From: Mediterranea massiliensis | GTDB taxonomy: Bacteria > Bacteroidota > Bacteroidia > Bacteroidales > Bacteroidaceae | Direction of reading: 5' to 3' | Assembly (NCBI GenBank): GCA_958402075.1 | Contig: CATXSD010000007.1 | Span: forward strand, 1 to 45,360 | DNA length: 45,360 bases | Shown here: in pieces, positions 1-9,506 of the stretch | Numbering within the stretch: position 1 is the first letter of the stretch | How the letters are laid out: the number at the start of each line of letters is the position of its first letter | Made by a program: the position numbers and the translations under genes | The notes under the pieces: model-generated | Databases searched by the model: none | Seen by the model: the letters and a program-made list of their open reading frames with translations, nothing else | What the model was told of the DNA's origin: nothing

Positions 1-291
1 CAAGGCATTGACGCCACGGGCCTGCAAGCCGGCCACGATATTCTTGTTCACCAGACCTCCATAAACCATGGTGACCACCTTAAGCGTTTCGGCATCGGTA
101 ATGCGGCGTCCGTTTACCATGCGACTCTCGATGCCCAGCCGTTCGGCCAGCTTCGTGGCCGAACGCCCTCCGCCGTGTACCAGCACCTTGCGGCCTTCGA
201 TGGCGGCAAAGTCGTCCAACAACCGCTGGAGGGTCGCCTCCTCTTCTACAATCTTGCCGCCTACTTTGATGAGTGTGAGTTTCTCTTTCAT
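1..291 (-). CDS. argB: Acetylglutamate kinase, N-terminal part (cut by window edge)
   Basis: Only the first 97 codons are in the window; the gene runs off the left edge. The product starts MKEKLTLIKVGGKIVEE, the glycine-rich nucleotide-binding start of the amino-acid kinase fold, and continues with the HGGGR motif that binds N-acetylglutamate. The enzyme phosphorylates N-acetyl-L-glutamate, the second step of arginine biosynthesis in the cytoplasm. It follows speA on the same strand after about 96 bp that hold a 17-bp inverted repeat. An arginine biosynthesis gene next to arginine decarboxylase fits joint handling of arginine supply and use. The identity is firm; the rest of the gene is unseen. 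Confidence 0.93.
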   Translation of the reverse strand, partial: MKEKLTLIKVGGKIVEEEATLQRLLDDFAAIEGRKVLVHGGGRSATKLAERLGIESRMVNGRRITDAETLKVVTMVYGGLVNKNIVAGLQARGVNAL

Positions 292-308
292 ATTCCTTTA
301 TATATGAG

Positions 309-381
309 TTCACCACAGAGGACACAAAGTTTCACAGGGTTTTCTTCTCCCTCTGTGTTACTCAGTGTCCTCTGTGGTGAA
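309..381. repeat. 17-bp perfect inverted repeat between speA and argB
   Basis: The arms at 309-325 and 365-381 (TTCACCACAGAGGACAC and its complement) match perfectly around a 39-nt centre. The element fills most of the speA-argB gap. It could fold as a large hairpin in the shared transcript and lower argB expression, or it could be a member of a dispersed intergenic repeat family. No T-run typical of a terminator follows either arm. Confidence 0.7.
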
Positions 382-387
382 AATTGG

Positions 388-2280
388 TTATTCCAAATAA
401 GTATATCCGTACAGGCCCGAACGGTAGTTGGCCAGGAACTCCTTGCCTTCCTCGAGCGAGATGCGGCCTTCCTTGACAGACTGGGTCACCCACGTCTCGA
501 GCTTGCGCACCAGCTTCTTGGGGTTGTACTGCACGTAGTCGAGCACCTCGGCCACCGTCTCGCCGTCGATGAGCTGGTCGATGGTATAACCCTTGGAGTT
601 GACCGACACATGGACAGCATTCGTATCGCCGAAGAGGTTGTGCATGTCGCCCAGAATTTCCTGATACGCGCCTACCAGAAAGACAGCCAGGTAATAGGGC
701 TCCTTGTCGCGCAGGGAATGCAGGGGCAAGGTCGTGGCATCGGGACGGGAGGTGACGAAGTTGGCTATCTTGCCGTCGGAGTCGCACGTCATGTCCTGTA
801 TCGTAGCCTCACGGTCGGGCTTCTCGTCCAGGCGCTGGATGGGCATGATGGGGAACATCTGGTCGATGGCCCACGAGTCGGGCAGCGACTGGAAGAGCGA
901 GAAGTTGCAGAAGTACTTGTCGGCCAGCAGCTTGTTCAGCTTTCGGAACTCCTCGGGACAGTGTTTCAGCCCACTGGCGATGGAGTTGATTTCACGACAG
1001 ATGCTCCAATAGAGTTTCTCGATCTGGGCACGCGTATTGAGGTCGACAATGCCGTGGCTGAAGAGGTCGAGCGCTTCCTCGCGTATCTGCTGCGCGTCGT
1101 GCCAGGGTTCGAGCATGCTGCGCTGGTTCAGGTTGTCCCAGATGTCGTAGAGTTCCTTCACCAGCTCGTGGGCATCCTCGCCCGGCTCCCAGTCGTCGTC
1201 CATCTGAGGCAGGGAGGCCGTCTCCAGCACCTCGAAGATAAGGACGGAGTGATGGGCAGTCAGGCTGCGGCCCGTCTCGGTGATGATGTTGGGATGCTGG
1301 AAGCCGTGCTTGTCGGCCGCGTCGACGAAGGTCGACACGACGTCGTTGACGTATTCCTGTATGGAGTAGTTCACGGAGCTTTCGCTGTTGCTGGAGCGGG
1401 TACCGTCGTAATCCACACCCATGCCGCCGCCCGTATCGACGAACTCGATGTTGAAGCCCATCTTGTGGAGCTGCACGTAGAACTGCGACGCTTCGCGCAG
1501 GGCGTTCTTGATGCGGCGTATCTTGGTAATCTGGCTGCCGATGTGGAAGTGAATCAGCTTCAGGCAGTCTTTCATGTCTTTCTTTTCGAGGAAGTCGAGA
1601 GCCTCGAGCAGTTCGCTGGACGTCAGGCCGAACTTGCTGGCGTCGCCGCCGCTCTCTTCCCACTTGCCGCTGCCGCTGGAGGCCAGCTTGATACGGATGC
1701 CGATGTTGGGGCGCACCTTGAGCTGCTTGGCCATCTTGGCGATGAGATTCAGTTCGTTCAGCTTCTCGACAACGAGGAAGATGCGTTTGCCCATCTTCTG
1801 GGCCAGCAAGGCCAGTTCGATGAAGCTCTCGTCCTTGTAGCCGTTGCACACTACGAGCGAGTCGGGGTCAGTGTTGACGGCAATGACTGCATGCAGCTCG
1901 GGCTTGGAACCCGCCTCCAGACCGAGGTTGAACTTCTTGCCGTGGTTGATCATCTCCTCCACAACGGGACGCATCTGGTTCACCTTGATGGGATAGATGA
2001 TGAAGTTCTCTCCCTTGTAACCATACTCGTCGGCCGCCTTGTGGAAGCAGCAGGACACCTTCTCGATGCGGTTGTCCAGAATGTCGGGAAAGCGCACCAG
2101 CATGGGGGCGGTGACGTCGCGCAGCTGGAGTTCGTCCACCAGTTCCTTCAGGTCGACTTCCACGCCGTCCTTGCGGGGAGTTACCACTACGTGCCCTTTC
2201 TCGTTGATACCAAAGTAGGAAGTGCCCCAACCGGTGATGTTGTACAGCTCCTCCGAATCTTCAATACGCCATTTTCTCAT
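388..2280 (-). CDS. speA: Biosynthetic arginine decarboxylase
   Basis: This 630-residue protein has the usual length of SpeA, which makes agmatine from arginine with pyridoxal phosphate as the first step of the agmatine route to polyamines. The N-terminal PLP barrel carries YPIKVNQ, with the expected Schiff-base lysine at K99. It is followed by HFHIGSQ and by FVDTGGGMGVDYDG, the glycine-rich phosphate-binding loop. The C-terminal part continues at normal length. A TATTTTTG match to the -7 box lies at 2326-2333, giving a leader of about 40 nt. The gene lies downstream of aroK and upstream of argB on the same strand. It is a group-typical, intact gene. Confidence 0.96.
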   Translation of the reverse strand: MRKWRIEDSEELYNITGWGTSYFGINEKGHVVVTPRKDGVEVDLKELVDELQLRDVTAPMLVRFPDILDNRIEKVSCCFHKAADEYGYKGENFIIYPIKVNQMRPVVEEMINHGKKFNLGLEAGSKPELHAVIAVNTDPDSLVVCNGYKDESFIELALLAQKMGKRIFLVVEKLNELNLIAKMAKQLKVRPNIGIRIKLASSGSGKWEESGGDASKFGLTSSELLEALDFLEKKDMKDCLKLIHFHIGSQITKIRRIKNALREASQFYVQLHKMGFNIEFVDTGGGMGVDYDGTRSSNSESSVNYSIQEYVNDVVSTFVDAADKHGFQHPNIITETGRSLTAHHSVLIFEVLETASLPQMDDDWEPGEDAHELVKELYDIWDNLNQRSMLEPWHDAQQIREEALDLFSHGIVDLNTRAQIEKLYWSICREINSIASGLKHCPEEFRKLNKLLADKYFCNFSLFQSLPDSWAIDQMFPIMPIQRLDEKPDREATIQDMTCDSDGKIANFVTSRPDATTLPLHSLRDKEPYYLAVFLVGAYQEILGDMHNLFGDTNAVHVSVNSKGYTIDQLIDGETVAEVLDYVQYNPKKLVRKLETWVTQSVKEGRISLEEGKEFLANYRSGLYGYTYLE

Positions 2281-2392
2281 TGTCTGTTACTTAGCTGTTT
2301 AAATTAGGTTGATATTTTGAACGCACAAAAATAAGCATAAATCTCGTAACGACAGCCATTGCAAGCGAAAATACACACGAATGACAAACATT

Positions 2393-2920
2393 TTACAGAC
2401 CCAGCAGCCGGCGGAGGCTGGCCACGGAGTCCGCAATCTGGCGGCGGTCCTCCAGACGGCTGCCGTCGAAGCGGTAGCGGGCCTGGCTGTAGTGGGGCAT
2501 ACGGCCCTCCAACGCACGGCCGATGAAGGTGCGGAGTTCATCGTCCGTCTTGCCCTGCAGGATGGGACGCTGCCGGGTAGCCACGCGCAGGCGGCGGAAG
2601 AGCACATCGACAGGAACGTCGAGAAACACCGTCTGCCCCTGGCGGTTCATGTAGTCCATGTTGTCGAAGAAGCAGGGCGTACCGCCCCCCGTCGAGATGA
2701 CCACATCCTCGAACTCGCCCGCCTCGTGCAGCATGTTGCGCTCCAGCTGGCGGAAGCCGTCCTCGCCCCGCTCGCGGAACAGGTCGGGGATGGATTGATG
2801 GAAACGCTCCTCGATATACCAGTCGAGGTCAATGAAGGTCAGGCCCAGCTGACGGGCAAAGGCCTTTCCCAGGGTAGTTTTTCCGGCCCCCATGTAGCCG
2901 GTCAAGAAGATACGTATCAT
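2393..2920 (-). CDS. aroK: Shikimate kinase
   Basis: The 175-residue product phosphorylates shikimate at the 3-hydroxyl in the chorismate pathway. Visible motifs are the P-loop GYMGAGKTT (residues 8-16), the DLD substrate and metal motif (D31, D33), GGGTP around residues 78-82 for shikimate binding, and the RQRPIL lid arginine near R118. An open frame extends 23 codons further upstream, but family alignment favours MIRIFLTGYMG as the start, and a TACCTTTG -7 box at 2954-2961 would place the transcript start just ahead of it. The gene lies downstream of the susC operon on the same strand, separated by about 290 bp with a likely terminator. Confidence 0.93.
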   Translation of the reverse strand: MIRIFLTGYMGAGKTTLGKAFARQLGLTFIDLDWYIEERFHQSIPDLFRERGEDGFRQLERNMLHEAGEFEDVVISTGGGTPCFFDNMDYMNRQGQTVFLDVPVDVLFRRLRVATRQRPILQGKTDDELRTFIGRALEGRMPHYSQARYRFDGSRLEDRRQIADSVASLRRLLGL

Positions 2921-3130
2921 AAGTATTGTAGGTAACAGCCTGTAGTTTGCAGGCAAAGGTAAGCAATTCTGCATTGGCATGCAGCCCAATTGGCGTTTTT
3001 TTTATCCGGCAAGACCAAATAGCCGCCAGTGTATTCTGCCATCTGTCAAACAGATGTGCGACACCTTCTCACGAGGATGCCGCACATTGTGTTTCCTAAT
3101 CAGTATAAGGAACAATCATGTAAAGTTAAA

Positions 3131-3155
3131 CTTACCGGGCTGTGTATCCGGTAAG
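3131..3155 (-). terminator. Probable terminator of the susC-susD operon
   Basis: CTTACCGG at 3131-3138 and CCGGTAAG at 3148-3155 form an 8-bp stem with a 9-nt loop. Read on the minus strand, a T-rich tail (TTTAACTTT) follows. A second 10-bp hairpin with one wobble lies just upstream at 3162-3193. The pair sits right after the last gene of the sus-like operon and before the aroK promoter, as expected for an operon end. Confidence 0.55.
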
Positions 3156-3213
3156 AGAGCAGCCTTCCTGCAAGACACTTCCTGCGGGAAGGCATATCTT
3201 TCCATAAAAGCCA

Positions 3214-3717
3214 TTATTGCTCGTCGGCTGCAAAGCCGGTACGGCGGTAACCGGAAACCTTATATCTGGTATCTGGTTCATCATCGCTGAATGACACATA
3301 GTACACCAGACTGTCGGCCGGCATACCGCTTGGGGTAGTGGCCGCACCGGGCAGCATCTTGCCGCCTTCAATGTTTACCATGCAGTCATAACTTTCGTTC
3401 TGAACATCACCATCGGAACTGAAGGTCAATGCATTGCAGTCACAATTTACCACCACCTTATCGTCCCAGAAGTTTCCCAGGTCACTGACGTACATTTTAT
3501 CGGGCACATTGTCAGTGGTATTGTAGGTAATGCCCAGTATCACACCCATGCCGTAAGGATCTGTCATCAGTACATTTCCGGCATCATCCACAAGATCGAC
3601 TGTCAGCTGCCATTCGCCTGCCAGTGCCTCCGTAGCGGTACCTCCTATCTCGTCTTTCTCGCAGGAGGAAAATACCGCTCCCACGCACAACATCAATACG
3701 TATATTACTTTTTTCAT
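3214..3717 (-). CDS. Lipoprotein of the Bacteroides lipid-binding putative hydrolase type
   Basis: The 167-residue product has a signal peptide ending in VFSSC (C19), so it should be lipidated and probably exported. The mature part begins with a GEWQLTVDLVDDAGN stretch and a beta-rich pattern that resembles the small lipoproteins annotated as lipid-binding putative hydrolase (PF12888), which often end SusC/SusD operons. The family name does not prove an enzyme activity, and I see no clear catalytic motif. It is the fourth and last gene of the operon, 24 bp after its neighbour, so it probably helps bind the ligand imported by the SusC/SusD pair. The family assignment is from memory of sequence style and is moderately sure. 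Confidence 0.7.
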   Translation of the reverse strand: MKKVIYVLMLCVGAVFSSCEKDEIGGTATEALAGEWQLTVDLVDDAGNVLMTDPYGMGVILGITYNTTDNVPDKMYVSDLGNFWDDKVVVNCDCNALTFSSDGDVQNESYDCMVNIEGGKMLPGAATTPSGMPADSLVYYVSFSDDEPDTRYKVSGYRRTGFAADEQ

Positions 3718-3741
3718 ATGGTCTTTTCAATTAAAAAGTTA

Positions 3742-4437
3742 TCATTTTGTTATTGCCACCAATGTCACTTCCAGTGTCGAATCTCCATAGGCTACATCCA
3801 GCGTAACCGTACGAGTAGCCGGATCGTAAACACCCTCCTTAATACTCATGTCCACCTGATCAGAGAAATACCAACTTCCGACTTCCCCAACCTGTGTAAT
3901 CGTATTGTCCGCATTCAGGCGGAAGTTCACCTCCGCATGAAAATCATATGTCGGCTCATAGCCAGGATATACTCCATTGAAATAGAAGCCTCCCATGATG
4001 TCATCCAGCAAGTAGGTGCCATCTCCATTGTCCGAAATGCTGATTAATGCATCCGAAAATGTTTCCGAACCCGTAAAACACGTCCCCATATAGAGCGTGG
4101 CAATGTTATCGGGATTTATCACATACACAGTACGCGACGCCGTAGTCGAAAAGCCGTCAGCATTGTAAATGACATACGAAATAGAGTATACGCCCGGCGT
4201 TGAATTGTCTACGTTGGAGGTAGCTATCACTTCGCTGCTCACGTCCTCACCGTTCAGTTCGGCATAACAACCCTCGTCGGCATACGTCTCGCCTACGTTA
4301 ATATAGACGGTCGATTCTCCCAACACCTCCAACGTGGGATAATACGTAATCCTCGTCAGTCCCTCGGTCGACTTCTCACAACTCCACAAAGCCATGACCA
4401 GCATGGGTATCAGTAAATATGCTAATATCTTTTTCAT
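3742..4437 (-). CDS. Lipoprotein with DUF5011-type Ig-like domain
   Basis: The 231-residue product has a lipoprotein signal ending in ALWSC (C20). Residues about 30-110 look like a DUF5011 Ig-like module: a NVGETYADEGC-like segment, then TPGVYSISYVIYNADG and the closing RTVYVINP strand. Residues about 115-231 form a second beta-rich domain with GDGTYLLDDIMGG and a repeated D-N-T pattern, like the BT_2262-type C-terminal domain seen in third genes of sus-like operons. It lies 40 bp after the SusD-like gene. The likely role is a surface-exposed accessory glycan- or ligand-binding lipoprotein; the ligand is unknown. Confidence 0.75.
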   Translation of the reverse strand: MKKILAYLLIPMLVMALWSCEKSTEGLTRITYYPTLEVLGESTVYINVGETYADEGCYAELNGEDVSSEVIATSNVDNSTPGVYSISYVIYNADGFSTTASRTVYVINPDNIATLYMGTCFTGSETFSDALISISDNGDGTYLLDDIMGGFYFNGVYPGYEPTYDFHAEVNFRLNADNTITQVGEVGSWYFSDQVDMSIKEGVYDPATRTVTLDVAYGDSTLEVTLVAITK

Positions 4438-4477
4438 TGTTCTGTTTCTTTCTGTTTATAGGTATAACATCACATTC

Positions 4478-5983
4478 TTATTCTGCCCAAAATACCGGAG
4501 CGGTATAGCCGGGGAATTCGGGTACCTTATTGTTGCGCGATGAAGAACTTTCGGCATACGGAAAACGCTGCAACAACTGGTTGGCACCCACCTGGCCGAA
4601 TACCTGAATGGGCGTATAAAGCGTGCCCGGCACGTAACTGCTGGTATCGAAAGACTCGTCGCTGTTGTTGTAGAAGTCACTTCCCTGGGCGGTGCCGAAA
4701 GCCGGAAATTCCAGACGGCGCAGCTCGCACCATGCCTCAAACGGATTGACTCCTGCCAGTGCCACCCACTTGGCCACACCAATGCACTGGATGGCATTGT
4801 TGTCATCGTACGGATAGCGCTCCAGATATTCGGCTGCACCGTCTACTCCGGCCGTAGCAAACGAAGCTTCAACAGCAGCGGCATAATGTGCGGCAGCATC
4901 GGTTGCCGACCCGTAACGGGCATAATATTCAGCCAAGAAAAACTCTGTCTCGGCCACCGTCAGCAGATAGACCGGCTGGTCGTAAGTCACAGCCGGACGG
5001 CACCAGTAATTGGCGTTATAGGTATTTGTACCGGTATACTGGGTACCCGAGATGGAGCCTTCATAGTTGCCATAGGTATTGGGATTAAAGAACGCAGCCA
5101 GACGCGGGTCGGTATATACAATGTTACCCATATCGTCCCTCACCTGCATGGTGTTGACAATGGCCAGATTAGCCACCAGATTCTGCTGCATGCCGGGAGC
5201 AAATTCTTCGGAATAGAGCGGACTGCGCTTTTCGGCTTCATCGGCCCAACAATCGGCCCATTTTACATCGGCGGCAGGGAAATCGTTTTCGGCAATCAAG
5301 GCAGCCACCTCAGACTGTACATCCTTTACATCAGACATACGCATCAGCAGTTTGAGCTTCAAAGCCTTGGCAAACTTAATCCAACTGTCGGCCGTTTGGT
5401 TAGGGAACAGGAAGTTGGTACATACGCTGGCCGAGGCTTCCACACGCGAAATCGCTTCATCCAGTTCGGCCAATACCCCCTCATACACTGTTTGCCCGTC
5501 ATCATAGGCCGGTGTCAGATTGTTCACATCCAGTGCTTCGGTATAGGGTACTTCACCGTAACAATCTACCAGTGCCTGGAAAGTAAAGGCACGCAACACG
5601 GTGGCGGCCAGACTGGTACCCCAGTCGTTTTCGGCAGAGGCACGGTCGTTCACATTCTTCAGGTTGTTCAGAGCCTTCTGATAAAGCTGGGTATAAGTAC
5701 CGCTGTTACGGCTGGCCGACATGTTGAAACGGGAATAGTCCAAATAGTTGGATGTTCCGAACTGCTGTGCATAGTATTGTGCGAAATAGCCGCCCGTAAT
5801 GTACAGGAAGTCGCCATAGCTTCCGGCAATACTCATTTCGGCGGCAGGCATAATCATACTGGTCGTCACGTTTTCCTCCGAAGGCGAGTTGGGGTCCTGG
5901 TTAATGTCAAGGTAACTGTCGCACGAAGCTACACCCAACCCCATGCCCACGGCAAAAGTGGATAAAAGGAATATCTTTTTCAT
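4478..5983 (-). CDS. SusD/RagB-type nutrient-binding outer-membrane lipoprotein (SusD-like_2 type)
   Basis: The 501-residue product starts MKKIFLLSTF and has a lipobox at GVASC (C21), followed by DSYLDINQDPNSP, the start typical of the SusD-like_2 branch (PF12771). An open frame continues upstream, but the ATG at 5983 has a GGAG about 9 nt upstream, and a start at 5998 would cost this site. Family members sit as a lid on their SusC partner at the cell surface and hand over the ligand. The stop of the SusC gene lies about 20 bp upstream, so the two are cotranscribed. The branch often appears in loci without glycoside hydrolases, so the substrate need not be a polysaccharide. Confidence 0.92.
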   Translation of the reverse strand: MKKIFLLSTFAVGMGLGVASCDSYLDINQDPNSPSEENVTTSMIMPAAEMSIAGSYGDFLYITGGYFAQYYAQQFGTSNYLDYSRFNMSASRNSGTYTQLYQKALNNLKNVNDRASAENDWGTSLAATVLRAFTFQALVDCYGEVPYTEALDVNNLTPAYDDGQTVYEGVLAELDEAISRVEASASVCTNFLFPNQTADSWIKFAKALKLKLLMRMSDVKDVQSEVAALIAENDFPAADVKWADCWADEAEKRSPLYSEEFAPGMQQNLVANLAIVNTMQVRDDMGNIVYTDPRLAAFFNPNTYGNYEGSISGTQYTGTNTYNANYWCRPAVTYDQPVYLLTVAETEFFLAEYYARYGSATDAAAHYAAAVEASFATAGVDGAAEYLERYPYDDNNAIQCIGVAKWVALAGVNPFEAWCELRRLEFPAFGTAQGSDFYNNSDESFDTSSYVPGTLYTPIQVFGQVGANQLLQRFPYAESSSSRNNKVPEFPGYTAPVFWAE

Positions 5984-6002
5984 TGTCTGAATCTCCATGT
6001 TT

Positions 6003-9000
6003 TTAGAATGTAATATTAAGATTGCAACCGAACACACGGCACGACGGGTTGCTGTAAAGCTCACCAAACTGTGTTGCAAGGTCGCCCCAAGAAGCCTGCG
6101 AAATAGTAGTCGACTCGGGATCGATGTAACGGTTGTCCGAAGCCGTCCACGTAAATACATTATTGCAGAACACTGTCAGAGAGAGGTCGCTCAACTGCAT
6201 GGCACGTACCCACTTCTGAGGCACATTCCACGTCAGGCTGATGTTACGCAATTTCACAAACGAACGGTTCAGCAAGTAGGCTTCGCCTCCGTAGCCATAA
6301 CCATAGTCGTTGAAATAGGTCTGGTAGCTACCGTCATACTGATAGATAGGCGTCGCATTGGGCGAATAAGTACCGTCACCATTGTCGACCACCGAATTGG
6401 GAATGACAAACGGCCGGCGGTTGTTGTAGGTAGTGACTATACCGTTTCCGGTAAACTGCATCAGGTTCTTGGTTCGCGAGAACATATAGCCGCCTTTACG
6501 GATATCCAAGGCTGCGCTCAACGTGAAATCCTTGAAAGTCAGTCCAGTGGTGACACCGCCTGTCCAGTCGTTGTTCATGTTTTTACCAGTATCTTCCAGC
6601 GTAGTGCCTAGTATGGGATAACCGTTGGAATCAACAATCATCTGTCCGTCCTCGGTGTACTTGGGCAGATAGGTATAGAACTGTCCAAGAGGCTTGCCTT
6701 CGACAGCATACATTTCTACCGCATCGTTTCCGGCTGCAAAACCGGGGCCAAGCGCTACCATTCCGCCTTCAAGGCTTTCAGGCAACGAAATGACCTTGTT
6801 ATAGTTCTTGGCAAAATTAAACCCGATGTCCCAACGCCAGTTGCGCGTCTGTACAGGAGTCAGGTTGATGGCCAGTTCCACACCCTTGTTTTCCACTTCA
6901 CCAAAGTTGGTTACTACAGAGCTGTATCCGGTAGCCGGGTCGGCTGGCAAAGTGAAAATCTGGTCGTTCGTACGGCGGTTATAGTAAGCGGCATCAATGC
7001 CCAAACGTCCGTGGAAGAACTGGAGATTCATACCGACCTCAAATTCCGATGTCATTTCCGGCCTCAGCATATTGCTGCCCAACACGCTGGAAGTCTGATA
7101 AGCGTTGGCACCGTTCAAGGGGAAGGAAATATTAGGAGCCACATAATATCCGTTTGAAGTACCTTGTATATATGACAAAGCTGTCAGATACGGACTGGCA
7201 TCATTACCGGTCTTACCGTAGGCCAGACGCAGCTTACCAAAGCTCAGAATATTGTTCTCGGGAATGAGCCGTGTAAAAATCCAGCTCAACGTGGCACCCG
7301 GATAAAAGAAATCGTTCTGACCGATGGGCAATGTAGACGACCAGTCGTTACGGGCTGTTACATTCAGATACAGCATGTCGTCCCACCCGATGGTCACATC
7401 GCCGAAGAGACCTACCAGACGACGTTTGCTCTGGCTTTCACTCATGGTCTGCGAAGCGGTGTTGCTCAAGTCCCAGAATCCTGTACCGATAGACAGGTTG
7501 GAGCCCGAACCGTTCAGGCTGGTTGCATAGCGTTCGTTCATATTGACGCCGACATTGACATTCACGTCCAGCCTGTTGTCCAGGAACTTCTGCGCATAGT
7601 TGGCCAAAAAGTCGTGATTCAACTCATAACGGCGGCTGTAGATGGCCGAAACACTACCTTCCTGGTTCATGTTGGAAGGTGCATAACCATAATCGTTGTT
7701 GATAAGTGCATCATCCAGGTCAATCTGAGGGCTTCCTGTCTTGATGTCATAGTCCGTATAGTCCAGACCCATGCGGTAAGTCAGAGTGACGTACTGTATT
7801 GGTTTAATATCCACCTGCACCTTGCCGTAAATCTGCTTGGAATTGGTATGGAAATAGTTGTTGGCCAATGCCCAATAAGGATTGGTGATGCCGTAAGGCG
7901 TAAAGTAGGCCTCGGGAGTATTGAAGGCGCTGCTCAGGTCTTTCATGTCTACAATAGACACATCGCGCGGCAACTCCATCAAACCGTCGATTACGGAAGT
8001 TCCCTGGAAATTACCTACCGCATCCGTCTGGCTACGGGCAAAGTTAACGGACGACGACAGTTTCAGCCATTTCACCGGCTCATAGCTGTTACGGAAAGCA
8101 ATCGTATTACGCTTGTACACGTCGTAGTCGTCGGGCATGATACCGTCATCGCTTGTATACGAGTATGACAGATAGTAAGTCATCTTCTGGTCGTTCGACA
8201 CACCGCTCATCGACAGGTTGTGGTTCTGCGACCAGCCCAGGTCGAAGAAATCCTTCACATTGTTTTCCTTGGCGCTATACTCGTGTATCAGCTGCTGGTT
8301 ATTCCACACCGGGCCGTACACCTGTGTAGAACCATCCAAAGCCGGTCCCCACGAACCGTTTTCAATGAACGTCTGCCCTCCGTTCCAACCCTGCCCGAAA
8401 CTGTTCTGCATTTCGGGCAGATAAGACAATTGGCGCGTCTGCACGTTGCCGCTGTATTTGATGGAGAAGTTGCGCCCGTCGCTACGTTTGCCGCTCTTGG
8501 TAGTAATGACAATGACACCGTTGGCGGCACGGCTACCATAAAGTGCCGTAGCAGCCGCACCTTTCAGCACGGTCATCGACTCAATGTCCTGCGACGCGAT
8601 GTTGGAAATACCGCCCAGCGTCACATTCTTTCCTGAACCCGAAACCGAACTGTTTGAAAGTGGAATTCCATCTACTACATACAACGGCTGGTTGTCACCG
8701 TTGATAGAACCGAAACCACGGATAACGATGTTGCTCACCGAACCCGGATCACTTGAAGTAGTACTAACCTGCAAACCAGCAACTTTACCAGAAAGAGCAT
8801 CGGCTACATTGGTAGTACGTGCGCGAATAATTTCATCACTCTTGACAGTGGTAGCTGAATATCCCAAAGATTTTTCAGAACGACTAATTCCCATTGCTGT
8901 TACTACAACCTCGTCCAACAATTCGGAATCTGTATGCAATACAACGTTGATCGTCTTGCCACGTGTTATGGCGACCTCCTGAGGTTGCATACCCACAAAC

Positions 9001-9227
9001 GAAATACGCAACGTCTTGGCATTAGCCGGGACATTGCTAATTGTAAACTTGCCATCAATATCGGTTATGACACCCATCTGAGTCCCTACTACCAATACCG
9101 ATGCGCCTACGACCGGCTCTCCGTCCTCATTGGAAGTTACAACTCCCGTTATAGTGGACGTCTGAGCCAATGCAAGGTTTACTCCCACAAAGAAGCAAAC
9201 CAGCCACAGCATTAACTTCTTTTTCAT
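6003..9227 (-). CDS. SusC/RagA-family TonB-linked outer-membrane protein
   Basis: The 1074-residue product has a signal peptide ending ALAQ and a carboxypeptidase-regulatory-like beta-sandwich (about residues 25-105, TSTITGVVTSNEDGEPVVGA onward). A TonB-box-like DEVVVTAMG and a plug with the SusC signature PLYVVDGIPL follow. The rest is a 22-strand-type barrel ending in phenylalanine (NLNITF). No secretin/TonB N-terminal (STN) domain is present, so it is not the kind that signals to an anti-sigma factor. It imports a ligand across the outer membrane using TonB energy, with the SusD-like lipoprotein of the next gene. It heads a four-gene operon with a clear promoter at 9274-9306. Confidence 0.95.
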   Translation of the reverse strand: MKKKLMLWLVCFFVGVNLALAQTSTITGVVTSNEDGEPVVGASVLVVGTQMGVITDIDGKFTISNVPANAKTLRISFVGMQPQEVAITRGKTINVVLHTDSELLDEVVVTAMGISRSEKSLGYSATTVKSDEIIRARTTNVADALSGKVAGLQVSTTSSDPGSVSNIVIRGFGSINGDNQPLYVVDGIPLSNSSVSGSGKNVTLGGISNIASQDIESMTVLKGAAATALYGSRAANGVIVITTKSGKRSDGRNFSIKYSGNVQTRQLSYLPEMQNSFGQGWNGGQTFIENGSWGPALDGSTQVYGPVWNNQQLIHEYSAKENNVKDFFDLGWSQNHNLSMSGVSNDQKMTYYLSYSYTSDDGIMPDDYDVYKRNTIAFRNSYEPVKWLKLSSSVNFARSQTDAVGNFQGTSVIDGLMELPRDVSIVDMKDLSSAFNTPEAYFTPYGITNPYWALANNYFHTNSKQIYGKVQVDIKPIQYVTLTYRMGLDYTDYDIKTGSPQIDLDDALINNDYGYAPSNMNQEGSVSAIYSRRYELNHDFLANYAQKFLDNRLDVNVNVGVNMNERYATSLNGSGSNLSIGTGFWDLSNTASQTMSESQSKRRLVGLFGDVTIGWDDMLYLNVTARNDWSSTLPIGQNDFFYPGATLSWIFTRLIPENNILSFGKLRLAYGKTGNDASPYLTALSYIQGTSNGYYVAPNISFPLNGANAYQTSSVLGSNMLRPEMTSEFEVGMNLQFFHGRLGIDAAYYNRRTNDQIFTLPADPATGYSSVVTNFGEVENKGVELAINLTPVQTRNWRWDIGFNFAKNYNKVISLPESLEGGMVALGPGFAAGNDAVEMYAVEGKPLGQFYTYLPKYTEDGQMIVDSNGYPILGTTLEDTGKNMNNDWTGGVTTGLTFKDFTLSAALDIRKGGYMFSRTKNLMQFTGNGIVTTYNNRRPFVIPNSVVDNGDGTYSPNATPIYQYDGSYQTYFNDYGYGYGGEAYLLNRSFVKLRNISLTWNVPQKWVRAMQLSDLSLTVFCNNVFTWTASDNRYIDPESTTISQASWGDLATQFGELYSNPSCRVFGCNLNITF

Positions 9228-9273
9228 AAATTCTCTCTTAATTAAAATTGTTATATTTTCTTCAATGACAGCA

Positions 9274-9306
9274 CAAATATATATTTAAGACTTTTTATAT
9301 TCCAAA
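9274..9306 (-). promoter_or_regulatory. Bacteroides-type promoter of the susC operon
   Basis: On the minus strand, TTTG (9303-9306) is followed after 21 bp by TATATTTG (9274-9281), matching the TTTG / TAnnTTTG consensus. Transcription would start near 9267, leaving a leader of about 40 nt before the susC start codon. The surrounding 9228-9727 stretch is strongly AT-rich. Confidence 0.7.
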
Positions 9307-9506
9307 TATTTAGCAAGGAAAATATCATTTTGACCCGATATTTAACATTTAGAGTTTCTTTTTGAATAGATATTCAATAAAACACTAACATAAATCATCA
9401 TATAACGTCAAATAAAAGCAAAATCGCAATTATATATAAATAGGAATAACTTATAATCTATAATAATAGCTGTTGACAAAAGACACAATACATAATAAGT
9501 TCACAT

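Noticed and set aside
175..2307. A 710-codon open frame on the plus strand opposite speA
   Set aside because: It mirrors the GC-rich codons of speA, has low complexity, and matches no family I know. SpeA on the other strand is a full recognisable protein.
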